NCBI GenBank assembly: GCA_004799435.1
Contig: SSMV01000120.1
Span: forward strand, 1-64,000
DNA length: 64,000 bases
Reading direction: 5' to 3'
Origin: Bradyrhizobium sp.
Lineage (GTDB): Bacteria; Pseudomonadota; Alphaproteobacteria; Rhizobiales; Beijerinckiaceae
Shown: one piece after another, positions 17,713-26,385 of the stretch
Layout of the letters: each line of letters starts with the position of its first letter
Position numbering within the stretch: position 1 is the stretch's first letter
The notes under the pieces: generated by a model
What the model saw: the letters and a program-made list of their open reading frames with translations, nothing else
What the model was told of the DNA's origin: nothing
The model's database searches: none
Program-made: the position numbers and the translations under genes

Positions 17713-18198
17713 TTAGTCTCGCGCCTTGCGCGCCGGCCGATTGGGCCATTTGACAATATGGTCGCCCCATTCGTCCTCGGGCACGTCATCCTCGCTCGCA
17801 ACGACGCGGCCGCCGACCGAAACGCCCGCCAGACGAACAGTGTCGGGCGTACCCGAAACCAGCGGATGCCACCATTGCAGATCTCGCCCCTCGGCGATCA
17901 GCCGATAGGCGCAGGTGACGGGAAGCCAGCTCAGGCTGCGCGCGGTCTCTGGCGTCAGTTTGACGCAGTCGGCCACCCGACTTTGGCGACGCCGATAATC
18001 CCGACAGCGACAGGTTTCGCCGTCCAACAATTTGCAGCCTATATCCGTGAAATAAATATGGGCGGTGTCGACGTCCTCGAGCTTAACCATGCAGCAGCGG
18101 GCGCAGCCGTCGCATAGGCTTTCCCACTCCTGGCGGTTCATCTCCTCGAGGGTCTTGGCGCGCCAGAACGGAACGGCGGGCGAAGGGCGTTTCGCCAT
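17713..18198 (-). CDS. YcgN family cysteine-cluster protein (UPF0260)
   Basis: This 161-residue cytoplasmic protein of the YkgJ/YcgN cysteine-cluster type is probably metal-binding. The cluster runs CDGCARCC, then [18 protein letters not shown], then DCVKL and the conserved [25 protein letters not shown] block that defines the subfamily. Biochemical function is unknown; conservation of the cysteines suggests Zn or Fe-S binding. Length is standard. It is a single-gene unit convergent with the serine protease and divergent from the downstream penicillin-binding protein. Confidence 0.92.
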   Translation of the reverse strand: MAKRPSPAVPFWRAKTLEEMNRQEWESLCDGCARCCMVKLEDVDTAHIYFTDIGCKLLDGETCRCRDYRRRQSRVADCVKLTPETARSLSWLPVTCAYRLIAEGRDLQWWHPLVSGTPDTVRLAGVSVGGRVVASEDDVPEDEWGDHIVKWPNRPARKARD

Positions 18199-18326
18199 GA
18201 TCTTCCTTTCCGCGCCAGCCTCAGCCCGGCTCCGCTTCGCTTGACGCCCCGAGCGGGGCGCGTCAAGTCGTTCAAACTGCGGCCGGTCATGCTAGAGGTC
18301 GGGCGCTGCGAAACAAAGAGGCGCGC

Positions 18327-20579
18327 GTGGCGGACGCCGGCCAATCGTCCGGGTTCTGGAAAGGCGTCAGGCGGGCGTTGCTCGCCTTCGACGCCTTCGT
18401 CGATTCGTCGATGTTCGAGGGCCAGCGGCGGTCAGTCGGCACGCTCAAGGCGATCGCCGCGCTATCCGACCGGCTGCATGTCTCCGGCATCTCGAAGGCG
18501 CTGATCGATCTCACCTGCGAAGGGGTGAACGTCAGCATCGTCGTCCTGCTCGGCGTGCTGGCGCTCGCCCAGCCGGCTTTCCGGCTGACCAGCGACGACG
18601 ATTGGCTCAAACGCCAGGAACTCGCCGTCACCTTCCTCGATCGCTACGGCGTCGAGGTCGGCCGGCGCGGCATCAAACATGACGATGCGATTCCTTTCGA
18701 CGAATTGCCCGATCATTTCATCAAAGCGGTGCTGGCGACCGAAGACCGACGCTTCTTCGATCATTTCGGCATCGACGTCGTTGGTACGCTACGCGCCTTG
18801 ACTGTCAACGCCCATGCCGGCGGCGTCGTGCAGGGCGGCTCCTCGATCACGCAACAGCTCGCCAAGAACCTGTTTCTGACCAACGAGCGGTCGGTCTCGC
18901 GCAAAATCAACGAGGCCTATCTCGCTCTGTGGCTCGAGCATCATCTGACCAAGAAACAGATTCTCGGCCTCTATCTCGACCGCGCCTATATGGGCGGCGG
19001 CGCTTTCGGCGTGCAGGCGGCGGCGCAATATTATTTCGGCAAATCGGCGCGCGACATCAATCTTCCCGAAGCCGCGATGCTGGCGGGTCTCTTCAAGGCG
19101 CCAACCAAATATTCGCCCGGCGTCAATCTGCCGGCGGCGCGGGCGCGCGCCAACGACGTACTCTCCAATCTCGTCGACGCCGGATTCATGACCGAGGGAC
19201 AGGTCTATGCGGCGCGGCGCAACCCGGCCACGCCTGTCGACCACGGCGGCGAGAATAGTCCCGACTGGTATCTCGACTTCGCCTTTAACGAGGTGAAGAC
19301 GCTTGCCGAGGCCGGCAAGCTCGGCGACGACCGCGTACTCACGGTGCGCACCGGCCTCGATGTCGGCATTCAGCGCAAGGCCGATTCCGTTATCGAGGAC
19401 ATGCTGCGCGTCAACGCGCCGGCCTATAACGCCCACCAGGCCTCAACGGTGATCGCCGACACCGACGGGCTTGTGCGTGCGATGGTCGGCGGTCGCGACT
19501 ATGGCGCGAGCCAATTCAACCGCGCCACCGACGCGGCGCGCCAGCCCGGCTCGTCGTTCAAGATTTTCGTCTATCTGACCGCGCTCTTGACCGGGAAATA
19601 CCACGGCGATTCGAACGTCGACGCGTCCGGCATCTGCATCGGCGATTATTGCGTCCACAATTTCAACGGCGAGAGCGGCGGCCAGATGAAGCTGTACTGG
19701 GCGCTTGCGCAATCGTACAACACCGCCGCGATTTGGATGTCGGTGAAGATCGGTGAGTTCTACTGGCCGCCCAAGGAGCCGTATCACGAAGGCAAGATCG
19801 CCGCGCTCGGCCGCTCCAAGATCGTCGCCACGGCGCGGGCGATGGGCATCACGACGCCGCTTGTCGACACGGTGTCGTTGCCGGTCGGCGCCGATGAAGT
19901 GAAGATGATCGACATGGTCGCAGCCAACGCCGTGCTCGCCAATGGCGGCAAGCGCGTCACCCCCTATGCGGCGATCACGATCCGCAACTCCTCCGGCGCT
20001 GTGATCTACACGCATGCCGCCGACGCGCCGACGTCGGTACAGGTCATTCCGGCCGACAAGATCGCCGAAATGAACAACATCATGACCCATGTCCTGACCG
20101 AGGGCACCGGTCGGGGCGCGCAAATTCCCGGCCTGACGATCTCCGGCAAGACCGGCACGACCAATGGTCCAACCAACGCCTGGTTCAACGCCTTCACCGG
20201 CAATCTGGTGGGCAGCGTCTGGTTCGGCAATGACGACAATACCACGATGACCGCCGCCATGCAGGGCGGCGCGCTGCCGGCGCAGACGTGGCGCGCGATC
20301 ATGGCCTATGCGCACGAGGGCATCGAACCCAAACCGCCTTATGGCGTCGAGCCGGTCGCGAAAACGCCGGTCGCCGTCGCGCCGGTCAAGGGCCCCGGCG
20401 GCGTTGTCGACGCGCCGCGGCAGATCGGTCTGTCGCCGAGTTCGGCGCAGGTCATCCTCGACATCGGCGACTTCGCCCGTGACGCGGAAAAGCACAGCGG
20501 CCTCGCGCCAGCGACACGTTACGCCGCGGGGCCGCCGGACGGATCCGGCGTGTCGCCGGCCAGCGCCGCAACGCCATAA
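18327..20579 (+). CDS. Class A penicillin-binding protein (PBP1A-like), shorter-tail paralogue
   Basis: This 750-residue bifunctional peptidoglycan synthase has a membrane anchor near residues 70-90. The glycosyltransferase (GT51) domain shows VLATEDRRFFDHFGID and GGSSITQQLAKNLFLTNERSVSRKINEA. The transpeptidase domain has the acyl-serine in RQPGSSFKIF, SYN in LAQSYNTAA and KTG in ISGKTGTTNGPTNAW. It polymerises and cross-links murein at the outer face of the inner membrane. It starts at GTG 18327. The N-terminal cytoplasmic extension (about 60 residues, FDAFVDSSMFEGQRRS) is longer than usual. A second class A enzyme is encoded at 26384-28564, so the two are partly redundant. Confidence 0.93.
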   Translation: MADAGQSSGFWKGVRRALLAFDAFVDSSMFEGQRRSVGTLKAIAALSDRLHVSGISKALIDLTCEGVNVSIVVLLGVLALAQPAFRLTSDDDWLKRQELAVTFLDRYGVEVGRRGIKHDDAIPFDELPDHFIKAVLATEDRRFFDHFGIDVVGTLRALTVNAHAGGVVQGGSSITQQLAKNLFLTNERSVSRKINEAYLALWLEHHLTKKQILGLYLDRAYMGGGAFGVQAAAQYYFGKSARDINLPEAAMLAGLFKAPTKYSPGVNLPAARARANDVLSNLVDAGFMTEGQVYAARRNPATPVDHGGENSPDWYLDFAFNEVKTLAEAGKLGDDRVLTVRTGLDVGIQRKADSVIEDMLRVNAPAYNAHQASTVIADTDGLVRAMVGGRDYGASQFNRATDAARQPGSSFKIFVYLTALLTGKYHGDSNVDASGICIGDYCVHNFNGESGGQMKLYWALAQSYNTAAIWMSVKIGEFYWPPKEPYHEGKIAALGRSKIVATARAMGITTPLVDTVSLPVGADEVKMIDMVAANAVLANGGKRVTPYAAITIRNSSGAVIYTHAADAPTSVQVIPADKIAEMNNIMTHVLTEGTGRGAQIPGLTISGKTGTTNGPTNAWFNAFTGNLVGSVWFGNDDNTTMTAAMQGGALPAQTWRAIMAYAHEGIEPKPPYGVEPVAKTPVAVAPVKGPGGVVDAPRQIGLSPSSAQVILDIGDFARDAEKHSGLAPATRYAAGPPDGSGVSPASAATP

Positions 20580-20691
20580 ACGACGCTTGAGCCGCCGATG
20601 GCGCAACGCTTGACTTCCCGCGAAGGGCTGGCGATTTTCGCGCCCCGGCTCGGGGGCGCATCGAAGCCGGGCTGGCGCGGGACCCCTTGAA

Positions 20692-21270
20692 GTGGCGACG
20701 ATCGTCAAAGTATTCGCAGCCGGCGCGGCGGGCCTTGCGCTGGGACTGGCGGCGAGCGGCGCGATTCTCGCGCGCGACCCGCCGTTCGGCGTCGTCGCGA
20801 TCGGCCCCTGGCGCGCCGCAGCCAAGGCGGGCTCGACCGACGCCGACCCCTATACGCGCGCCGCGCTGGAGCGAAGCGGCGAGATTCCCCTTGCGCTTGG
20901 CGAAGGGTTGAAACTCGTCGCGCGCGTCGATAGCGACGGGCGCCCGCTCGATCGGCGCTGCGTCTATAAGATCGGCCCGCATACGCCGACGGCGCGCTAC
21001 TGGACGCTGAGTCTCGTCGATCGCGATGGATTTCCGGTCGAAGACGCCGCCGGGCGCTATGGCTTTCGCTCCAGCGAAATCCTGCGCGAGGGCGACGGCG
21101 GGTTCGTTATCTATGTTTCCGCGCTCGCCCATTCCGGCAATTGGCTGCCGATCGGCCATGTGCAGGATTTCGCGCTTGCCCTGCGCCTCTACGACACGCC
21201 GCTCGCCGCCAGCGCCGGCGGCATAGACAAATCGACCGCGCCGACCATCGTGCGGGAAGGCTGCGCATGA
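20692..21270 (+). CDS. DUF1214-family membrane-anchored protein
   Basis: This 192-residue protein has an N-terminal anchor or signal (VFAAGAAGLALGLAASGAIL) and a DUF1214 beta-rich domain with ARYWTLSLVDRDGFPV and RSSEILREGDGGFVIYVS, ending near NWLPIGHVQDFALALRLYDTP. DUF1214 usually occurs with DUF1254; here the two are split into adjacent genes overlapping by four bases, a conserved arrangement in rhizobia. Function is unknown; an envelope location is likely. It starts at GTG 20692 without a strong ribosome-binding site. It follows the PBP gene by 112 bases. Confidence 0.85.
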   Translation: MATIVKVFAAGAAGLALGLAASGAILARDPPFGVVAIGPWRAAAKAGSTDADPYTRAALERSGEIPLALGEGLKLVARVDSDGRPLDRRCVYKIGPHTPTARYWTLSLVDRDGFPVEDAAGRYGFRSSEILREGDGGFVIYVSALAHSGNWLPIGHVQDFALALRLYDTPLAASAGGIDKSTAPTIVREGCA

Positions 21271-21845
21271 ACCTCGGCGCGCGGTTCGGCGGCGCAGGTC
21301 TGTTCGTCGCGGCGACGATCGCGGTGGCCGCGCTGGTTCATCTCTGCGTCGTGCTGGTCATCCCGGCGGTTGCATCGCGCGACGCCTATGCGCGCCTCGC
21401 CGAACTTGGACCAGTTGGCGCGACCACGCCGCTGCCGCGCGCCGCGCCGGGCGAGCGCCGCTTTCCCTGGGACGACCCGGCGCTCGCCGGCTCGTTCTGC
21501 CGCTTCGATCTCTCCAACGGTCCGCTGCGCGTCAAGGCGCCGGTCGGGCGCGCGGGCTTTGCCTCGCTCTCCTTCCATACGCGTCACGGCGCGGTGTTCT
21601 ATGCGCTCACCGACCGCGCGGCGACGCATGGGAAGATGGAGGCGGTGATCGCCACGGCCGCACAACTCAGGGTGATCGTCGCCCATGACGACGAGGACGA
21701 TCCGTCCCAGGATCTGCGCGTCGCCTCGCCAACCAGCGACGGTTTCGTCGTCATGCGCGCCTTCAGCGAATTGCCAAGCCTGTTCGCCGCGGCGACCGAG
21801 GAAGCGCAGACGTTGAACTGCGCAATTGAGCCGTTGCCGCAATAG
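21267..21845 (+). CDS. DUF1254-type membrane-anchored partner of the DUF1214 protein
   Basis: This 192-residue protein has one N-terminal membrane helix (GLFVAATIAVAALVHLCVVLVIP) and a beta-rich extracytoplasmic domain with FCRFDLSNGPLRVKAP and FASLSFHTRHGAVFYALTDRAA. This is the short DUF1254-like form found as the second half of a DUF1214/DUF1254 gene pair. The ATG at 21267 overlaps the upstream stop (ATGA), so the two are translationally coupled and presumably form a complex at the membrane. No catalytic residues are evident. Function is unknown. Confidence 0.8.
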   Translation: MNLGARFGGAGLFVAATIAVAALVHLCVVLVIPAVASRDAYARLAELGPVGATTPLPRAAPGERRFPWDDPALAGSFCRFDLSNGPLRVKAPVGRAGFASLSFHTRHGAVFYALTDRAATHGKMEAVIATAAQLRVIVAHDDEDDPSQDLRVASPTSDGFVVMRAFSELPSLFAAATEEAQTLNCAIEPLPQ

Positions 21846-21939
21846 CGCGACACACTTTCGGCGGCATGTGGACTTTCGCCATCGTAGCAGCGATGCTCGC
21901 ACTCACGAGCGTGAGGCGCGGTCGGGAGGAGCCGGGCTG

Positions 21940-22869
21940 GTGACGACGCTATTGGTGAGCCACTCGGCCTGCGCGGAACACGACATGGGCGAGGGCCATC
22001 CCGAGCGCCCCGAACGTTTGCGCGCTGTTGAACAAGCGATCGACGCCGAAGCTTTCCATCACCTGACGCGCGAGGCTGCGCCGCGCGCCAGTCTGGCCGC
22101 GCTGAAGCGCGTTCACCCTTCAGTCTATGTTGAGGCGCTCGAACGCGCCCAGCCAAGCGAGGGCTTCGTGCGCCTCGATCCCGACACCGCGATGTCGCCG
22201 GGCACCTGGGAGGCGGCGTTGCGCGCGGCGGGCGGGGCCACATTCGCCGTCGACGCGGTCGTCGCCGCGCGGGCCGACAATGCTTTTGTCATGACTCGGC
22301 CGCCCGGCCATCACGCCGAAGCGGCGACGCCGATGGGCTTTTGCTTTTTCAACAACGCCGCAATCGCGGCTCGCCACGCTCAGGCCGCGCATGGCCTGGA
22401 GCGCATTGCGATCGTCGATTTCGATGTTCATCACGGCAACGGCACCCAGGATATTTTCTGGGGCGACCCGAGTGTGATGTACGCCTCAACCCATCAGATG
22501 CCGCTCTTTCCTGGCACGGGCGCGCGCGGCGAAACCGGCGAGCACGACCAGATCGTCAATGCGCCTTTGCGCGCGGGCGACGGCGGCGACGCCTTTCGCG
22601 AGGCGTTTGAGGCAAAGATCCTGCCGCGTCTCGACGCTTTCGCGCCCGATCTGTTGATCGTTTCGGCCGGTTTCGACGCCCATTTTCGCGATCCGCTCGG
22701 CAATCTCAATCTGGAGGAGGCCGACTTCGCCTGGGTGACGCAGCGTCTGCTGGCGATCGCCGACAAGCGCTGCGGCGGGCGTCTCGTCTCGCTACTCGAA
22801 GGCGGCTACGACCTCGAGGGTCTGGCCCGCTCGGCCGCCGCTCATGTCGGCGCGTTGGTCGCGGGCTGA
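21940..22869 (+). CDS. Histone deacetylase-family (acetylpolyamine amidohydrolase-like) protein
   Basis: This 309-residue arginase/deacetylase-fold zinc hydrolase carries all the class II HDAC-like signatures. RPPGHHAE holds the catalytic His pair, DFDVHHGNGTQDIFW holds the zinc Asp/His, and SAGFDAHFRDPLG and LEGGYDLEGLA follow. Bacterial relatives deacetylate acetylpolyamines, acetoin-pathway proteins or other N-acetyl substrates; the substrate here is unknown. The GTG at 21940 is chosen because GGGAGGAG precedes it at proper spacing and homology begins at once (TTLLVSHSACAEHDMGEGHPER). An upstream ATG in the same frame would add 38 non-homologous residues. Confidence 0.92.
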   Translation: MTTLLVSHSACAEHDMGEGHPERPERLRAVEQAIDAEAFHHLTREAAPRASLAALKRVHPSVYVEALERAQPSEGFVRLDPDTAMSPGTWEAALRAAGGATFAVDAVVAARADNAFVMTRPPGHHAEAATPMGFCFFNNAAIAARHAQAAHGLERIAIVDFDVHHGNGTQDIFWGDPSVMYASTHQMPLFPGTGARGETGEHDQIVNAPLRAGDGGDAFREAFEAKILPRLDAFAPDLLIVSAGFDAHFRDPLGNLNLEEADFAWVTQRLLAIADKRCGGRLVSLLEGGYDLEGLARSAAAHVGALVAG

Positions 22870-22875
22870 AGCCCG

Positions 22876-24168
22876 TCAGCCGTCGATCGGCTCGATCGCC
22901 GAAATCTCAATCCCGAAGCCGGAGAGGCCGACGTATTTGCGCGGATTGCCGGTGCGCAGACGGATCGAGCGAACGTCGAGATCGCGCAGGATCTGCGCGC
23001 CGAGGCCGACCTCGCGCCATTGCGCCGCGCGCTCGCGCTCCGCGCCGCCCGTCGCCGTCCCGGCGAGATTGGCGGGCACGCCCGCGCCGCCGTCACGCAG
23101 ATAGACGAGCACGCCGCGGCCCTCCTCCTTGAAGCGTTGCAACACACGGTCGATCAGGCCTGGACCGAAAATATCGCTGACAATGTCGGCGCGATGCAGG
23201 CGCGCCGGCACATCGCGCCCGTCGCCGATTGCGCCATGCACGAAAGCAAAATGGAGCACGGTGTCGAAATGGGTGCGATAGGCGTGGCCGGTCAACTCGC
23301 CGATCGACGTCTTGACCGGAAATGTAGCGACCCGTTCGACCAGCTTTTCGCGCGCCTGGCGATAGGCGATGAGTTCGGCGACGGAAATGCGCTTGAGTCC
23401 ATGCCGCGAGGCGAAATTGACGATCTGCGGTCCGACCATCACGGTGCCGTCGTCATTGGCGAGTTCGCAGATGACGGCGACCGGCGGCAGGCCGGCGAGG
23501 CGCGCGAGATCGACCGCCGCCTCGGTATGGCCCGAGCGCATCAGCACGCCGCCATCGCGGGCGATCAGCGGGAAGACATGGCCCGGGCGGACGAAATCAT
23601 TCGCCCCCATATTGCCATTGGCCAGCGCGCGCACCGTGTTGCAGCGCTGTTCGGCGGAAATTCCCGTTGTGAGGCCGTGACGGACGTCGACCGAGACGGT
23701 GAAGGCGGTTCCGAGCGGCGCGTCGTTTAGAGCGACCATCGGCGCGAGATTGAGACGGCGGGCGCTGTCGCCGGTCAGCGGCGCGCAGACGATGCCGCAG
23801 CCGTAGCGAATGACGAAGGCCATTTTCTCGGTCGTGCACAGGGACGCGGCGATAATCATGTCGCCTTCGTTTTCGCGGTCATCGTCGTCGGTGACGATGA
23901 TGATTTCGCCCCGCGCCATCGCTTCAACCGCTTCGCCGACCGGATTCGACATGTCCTGTCCTTTTTCTGCGACGACGCCGTCATCGAGGAAATCATTGGG
24001 CGTCACGGCGCCTTGGGTTTCGGCGACGATGCGCTGCGCCGTCTCGCGCGACACCCAGGCGGCCTCGGGACGGCAGATCTGCGTCACCGCTCCCGGCGAC
24101 ACGCCAATGCGCCGGGCAAAATCGGCGCGCGTAACGCCGGCGCGCGCCAGCCAGTCGGCGAGTTTCAT
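22876..24168 (-). CDS. XRE-HTH fused to RibBA (DHBP synthase with decayed GTP cyclohydrolase II half)
   Basis: This 430-residue protein combines three parts. Residues 1 to about 60 are an XRE-type helix-turn-helix (WLARAGVTRADFARRIGVSPGAVTQICR). Residues about 75-280 are 3,4-dihydroxy-2-butanone-4-phosphate synthase, making a riboflavin precursor from ribulose 5-phosphate. Its motifs DDDDRENEGDMIIAA, GHVFPLIARDGGVLMRSGHTEAAVDL and NDDGTVMVG are intact. The last about 145 residues align with GTP cyclohydrolase II but lack the zinc cysteines (the site reads LHRADIVSDIFG) and the QEGRGIGL loop. Only the RibB activity should remain. The HTH could make it a regulator or self-regulator. No FMN riboswitch is seen upstream. 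Confidence 0.9.
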   Translation of the reverse strand: MKLADWLARAGVTRADFARRIGVSPGAVTQICRPEAAWVSRETAQRIVAETQGAVTPNDFLDDGVVAEKGQDMSNPVGEAVEAMARGEIIIVTDDDDRENEGDMIIAASLCTTEKMAFVIRYGCGIVCAPLTGDSARRLNLAPMVALNDAPLGTAFTVSVDVRHGLTTGISAEQRCNTVRALANGNMGANDFVRPGHVFPLIARDGGVLMRSGHTEAAVDLARLAGLPPVAVICELANDDGTVMVGPQIVNFASRHGLKRISVAELIAYRQAREKLVERVATFPVKTSIGELTGHAYRTHFDTVLHFAFVHGAIGDGRDVPARLHRADIVSDIFGPGLIDRVLQRFKEEGRGVLVYLRDGGAGVPANLAGTATGGAERERAAQWREVGLGAQILRDLDVRSIRLRTGNPRKYVGLSGFGIEISAIEPIDG

Positions 24169-24492
24169 AAATGGAGCTTACGACGGTTGTTTATTGAGTT
24201 CAACTTAATCAGGCGGTCATATTTAGTTTAGATAAATTCAAGAAATTTTCCATGTCGCCCCATGGGGTTGCCACCTCGGCGAGCGGCGCCTCACCCACGA
24301 TTTTAATCGAAAAAACCCGATCTGAAGCAATCGTTAACCGAGATTCCTCCATGGTTCGAAATTGACGAATCGTCGGGGTCTATCGGGTCCGAAATCGCCG
24401 TGACGCCTTGCGTTGCGGCGGTGGCCGACAGCTCAGGATTTCTTCGCGACGGGTCGAGGCTCGCGGTTTGGCGCTTTTTTGGGGGCTCACGG
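24169..24492. other. Divergent non-coding gap between the ribB fusion and the chemoreceptor
   Basis: This 324-base gap is clearly more AT-rich than its surroundings on the ribB side (24175-24250), as expected for a promoter. It contains a 10-bp palindrome CCCCATGGGG at 24258-24267. A frame reading 31 codons upstream of the chemoreceptor ATG exists from GTG 24400 but lacks homology and a ribosome-binding site. I see no riboswitch fold, RNA gene or repeat beyond these. Confidence 0.5.
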
Positions 24493-26322
24493 ATGCTTGG
24501 TGCGAATTTCGGCGGCGACGCCAAAAGGATTCTGGCGGCTTTGCAGCGCTCGGTGGCGATCGCGGAATATGATTCGACCGGAAAGATTTTGAGCGCCAGC
24601 GAGAATTTCTGCCGCACGCTCGGCTACGGGCCAGAAGAACTCATCGGCAAATCGCAGTCGACGATCGTCGACGCCGCCTCTGCGAGCAGCATCGAATATC
24701 GCGAATTCTGGGCCAAGCTGGCGCGCGGCGAAGCCGATGCGGGAGAATACCGGCGCGCCGCCAAAGGCGGCAAGGACGTTTGGCTTCAGTCGAGCTACGC
24801 TCCGGTGCTGGGCGGCGGCGGCAAAGTCCTCAAGATCGTCGAAATCGCCGTCGACATCACCGACGCAAAACGCCTTGCGTTGGAGAGCGGCGGAAAATTG
24901 GCGGCAATTTCGCGCGCCCACAGCGTCATCGAATATTCGCCCGAAGCGAAAATCATCGACGTCAACGAACGTTTCCTAAAAGCGTCAGGCTATACGCGCG
25001 AGAAAGCGCTCGGCATGGAGCATCGCGCGCTGGTCGATGCGGCTTACGGGAATTCCGACGAATACCGGGAATTCTGGCGTCGTCTCAACAGCGGCGAACA
25101 CATCGTCAAACTCGTCAAGCGCAAGGGCGCGGGGGACAAGGACCTGTGGATCGAGGCCCATTATGATCCCATCCTCGATCTCGACGGCCGCGTGACGAAA
25201 ATCGTCAGTTACCTGACCGACGTCACCGATCGGGTCGGCGCGGTCGAGCAGATCGCCGCGGGCCTGAGCCGCCTGGCGCAAGGCGATCTTACCCAGCGCA
25301 TCGAGACGCAGTTCACCCCGGCGCTCGACAAGATTCGCCTCGACTTCAACGCCTCGCTGGAGACACTCGAGCGTTCGATGGCGACCATTGGCGCCCGAGC
25401 CAATGCGATCCGCACCGGATCGGGCGAGATATCCACCGCGGCCGACGATCTCCACCGCCGCACCGAACAGCAGGCCTCGAGCCTGGAAGAGACCGCCGCC
25501 GCGCTGGAGCAGGTCACGACGACCGTCAAGAAGACGGCCGAAGGCGCCAAGCACGCTCGCGACGTGGTCGCGGCCGCGAAGGTCGACGCCGACAAGAGCG
25601 GCGACGTCGTGCGTCAGGCGACGGCGGCGATGACCGGCATCGACAAGTCCTCCAAGCAGATCAGCCAGATCATCGGCGTGATCGACGAGATCGCCTTCCA
25701 GACCAATCTTCTGGCGCTTAACGCCGGCGTCGAAGCGGCGCGGGCTGGCGACGCCGGGCGTGGTTTCGCGGTGGTCGCCTCCGAAGTGCGTGCGCTGGCG
25801 CAGCGCTCGGCGGAAGCCGCCAAGGAGATCAAAGGGCTGATCTCCGCTTCGACGACGCAGGTCGATCAGGGTGTGCTGCTCGTCACGCAGACTGGCGAAG
25901 CGCTCGCCCGGATTGTCGCCAAGGTGGTCGAGATCAACAGCATCGTCACCGACATCGCCTCCAGCGCCCAGGAACAGGCGACCGGCCTTCAGCAGATCAA
26001 TATCGCCGTCAATCAGATGGACCACGTCACGCAGAAGAACGCCGCGATGGTCGAGGAAGCGACGGCGGCCTCCCATGCGCTCGTCGCCGAAAGCGGCGAA
26101 CTCAGCCAGCTGGTGCAACGCTACAAGGTCGGCGGCGGCGCCGAAGACACGATCCGCAAGGAACTGAAGAAAGCCGCGCCGCACGCTTTCGCCGAGCCGC
26201 CCGCCAAACGCGCCGAGCCCGCGCCGATGCGCAAGGTCGAACCGGTCATGCCGAAGCCGGCGCCGCGCTCAGCCAAGAGCGCAGCCGCCACGGCGACGGC
26301 CCAAGACTGGCAGGAGTTCTAG
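24493..26322 (+). CDS. Soluble PAS-PAS methyl-accepting chemotaxis protein
   Basis: This 609-residue cytoplasmic chemoreceptor has no membrane helix. Two PAS domains (about 15-125 and 135-245, each with EYREFW and a G-rich turn before VDITD or LTDVTD) sense an internal signal, perhaps redox or energy state. A HAMP-like segment ([18 protein letters not shown]) leads to the signalling domain with the hairpin [50 protein letters not shown]. It ends in an Ala/Pro/Lys-rich linker and the pentapeptide DWQEF, which resembles CheR/CheB-tethering tails. The ATG at 24493 has GGGGG eight bases upstream. No che genes are nearby. Confidence 0.93.
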   Translation: MLGANFGGDAKRILAALQRSVAIAEYDSTGKILSASENFCRTLGYGPEELIGKSQSTIVDAASASSIEYREFWAKLARGEADAGEYRRAAKGGKDVWLQSSYAPVLGGGGKVLKIVEIAVDITDAKRLALESGGKLAAISRAHSVIEYSPEAKIIDVNERFLKASGYTREKALGMEHRALVDAAYGNSDEYREFWRRLNSGEHIVKLVKRKGAGDKDLWIEAHYDPILDLDGRVTKIVSYLTDVTDRVGAVEQIAAGLSRLAQGDLTQRIETQFTPALDKIRLDFNASLETLERSMATIGARANAIRTGSGEISTAADDLHRRTEQQASSLEETAAALEQVTTTVKKTAEGAKHARDVVAAAKVDADKSGDVVRQATAAMTGIDKSSKQISQIIGVIDEIAFQTNLLALNAGVEAARAGDAGRGFAVVASEVRALAQRSAEAAKEIKGLISASTTQVDQGVLLVTQTGEALARIVAKVVEINSIVTDIASSAQEQATGLQQINIAVNQMDHVTQKNAAMVEEATAASHALVAESGELSQLVQRYKVGGGAEDTIRKELKKAAPHAFAEPPAKRAEPAPMRKVEPVMPKPAPRSAKSAAATATAQDWQEF

Positions 26323-26355
26323 GCCCCGAAGGGTCGAGAGGCGCTTTTGGCAAAG

Positions 26356-26385
26356 GAGCGCGCGCCGAGGCCCGGCGCGCCGCTC
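26356..26385. terminator. GC-rich hairpin between convergent genes
   Basis: GCGCGCCG at 26360-26367 pairs with CGGCGCGC at 26373-26380 around a five-base loop. The stem extends by GAGC/GCTC with one bulged C. It lies between the chemoreceptor stop and the stop of the convergent PBP1A gene, so it could end transcripts from both sides. No long T-run follows, so the intrinsic-terminator call is tentative. Confidence 0.45.

Noticed and set aside
24169-24492. Possible FMN riboswitch upstream of the RibBA fusion
   Set aside because: The conserved RFN element core was not found on the minus strand; only a 10-bp palindrome and AT-rich promoter-like sequence are present.
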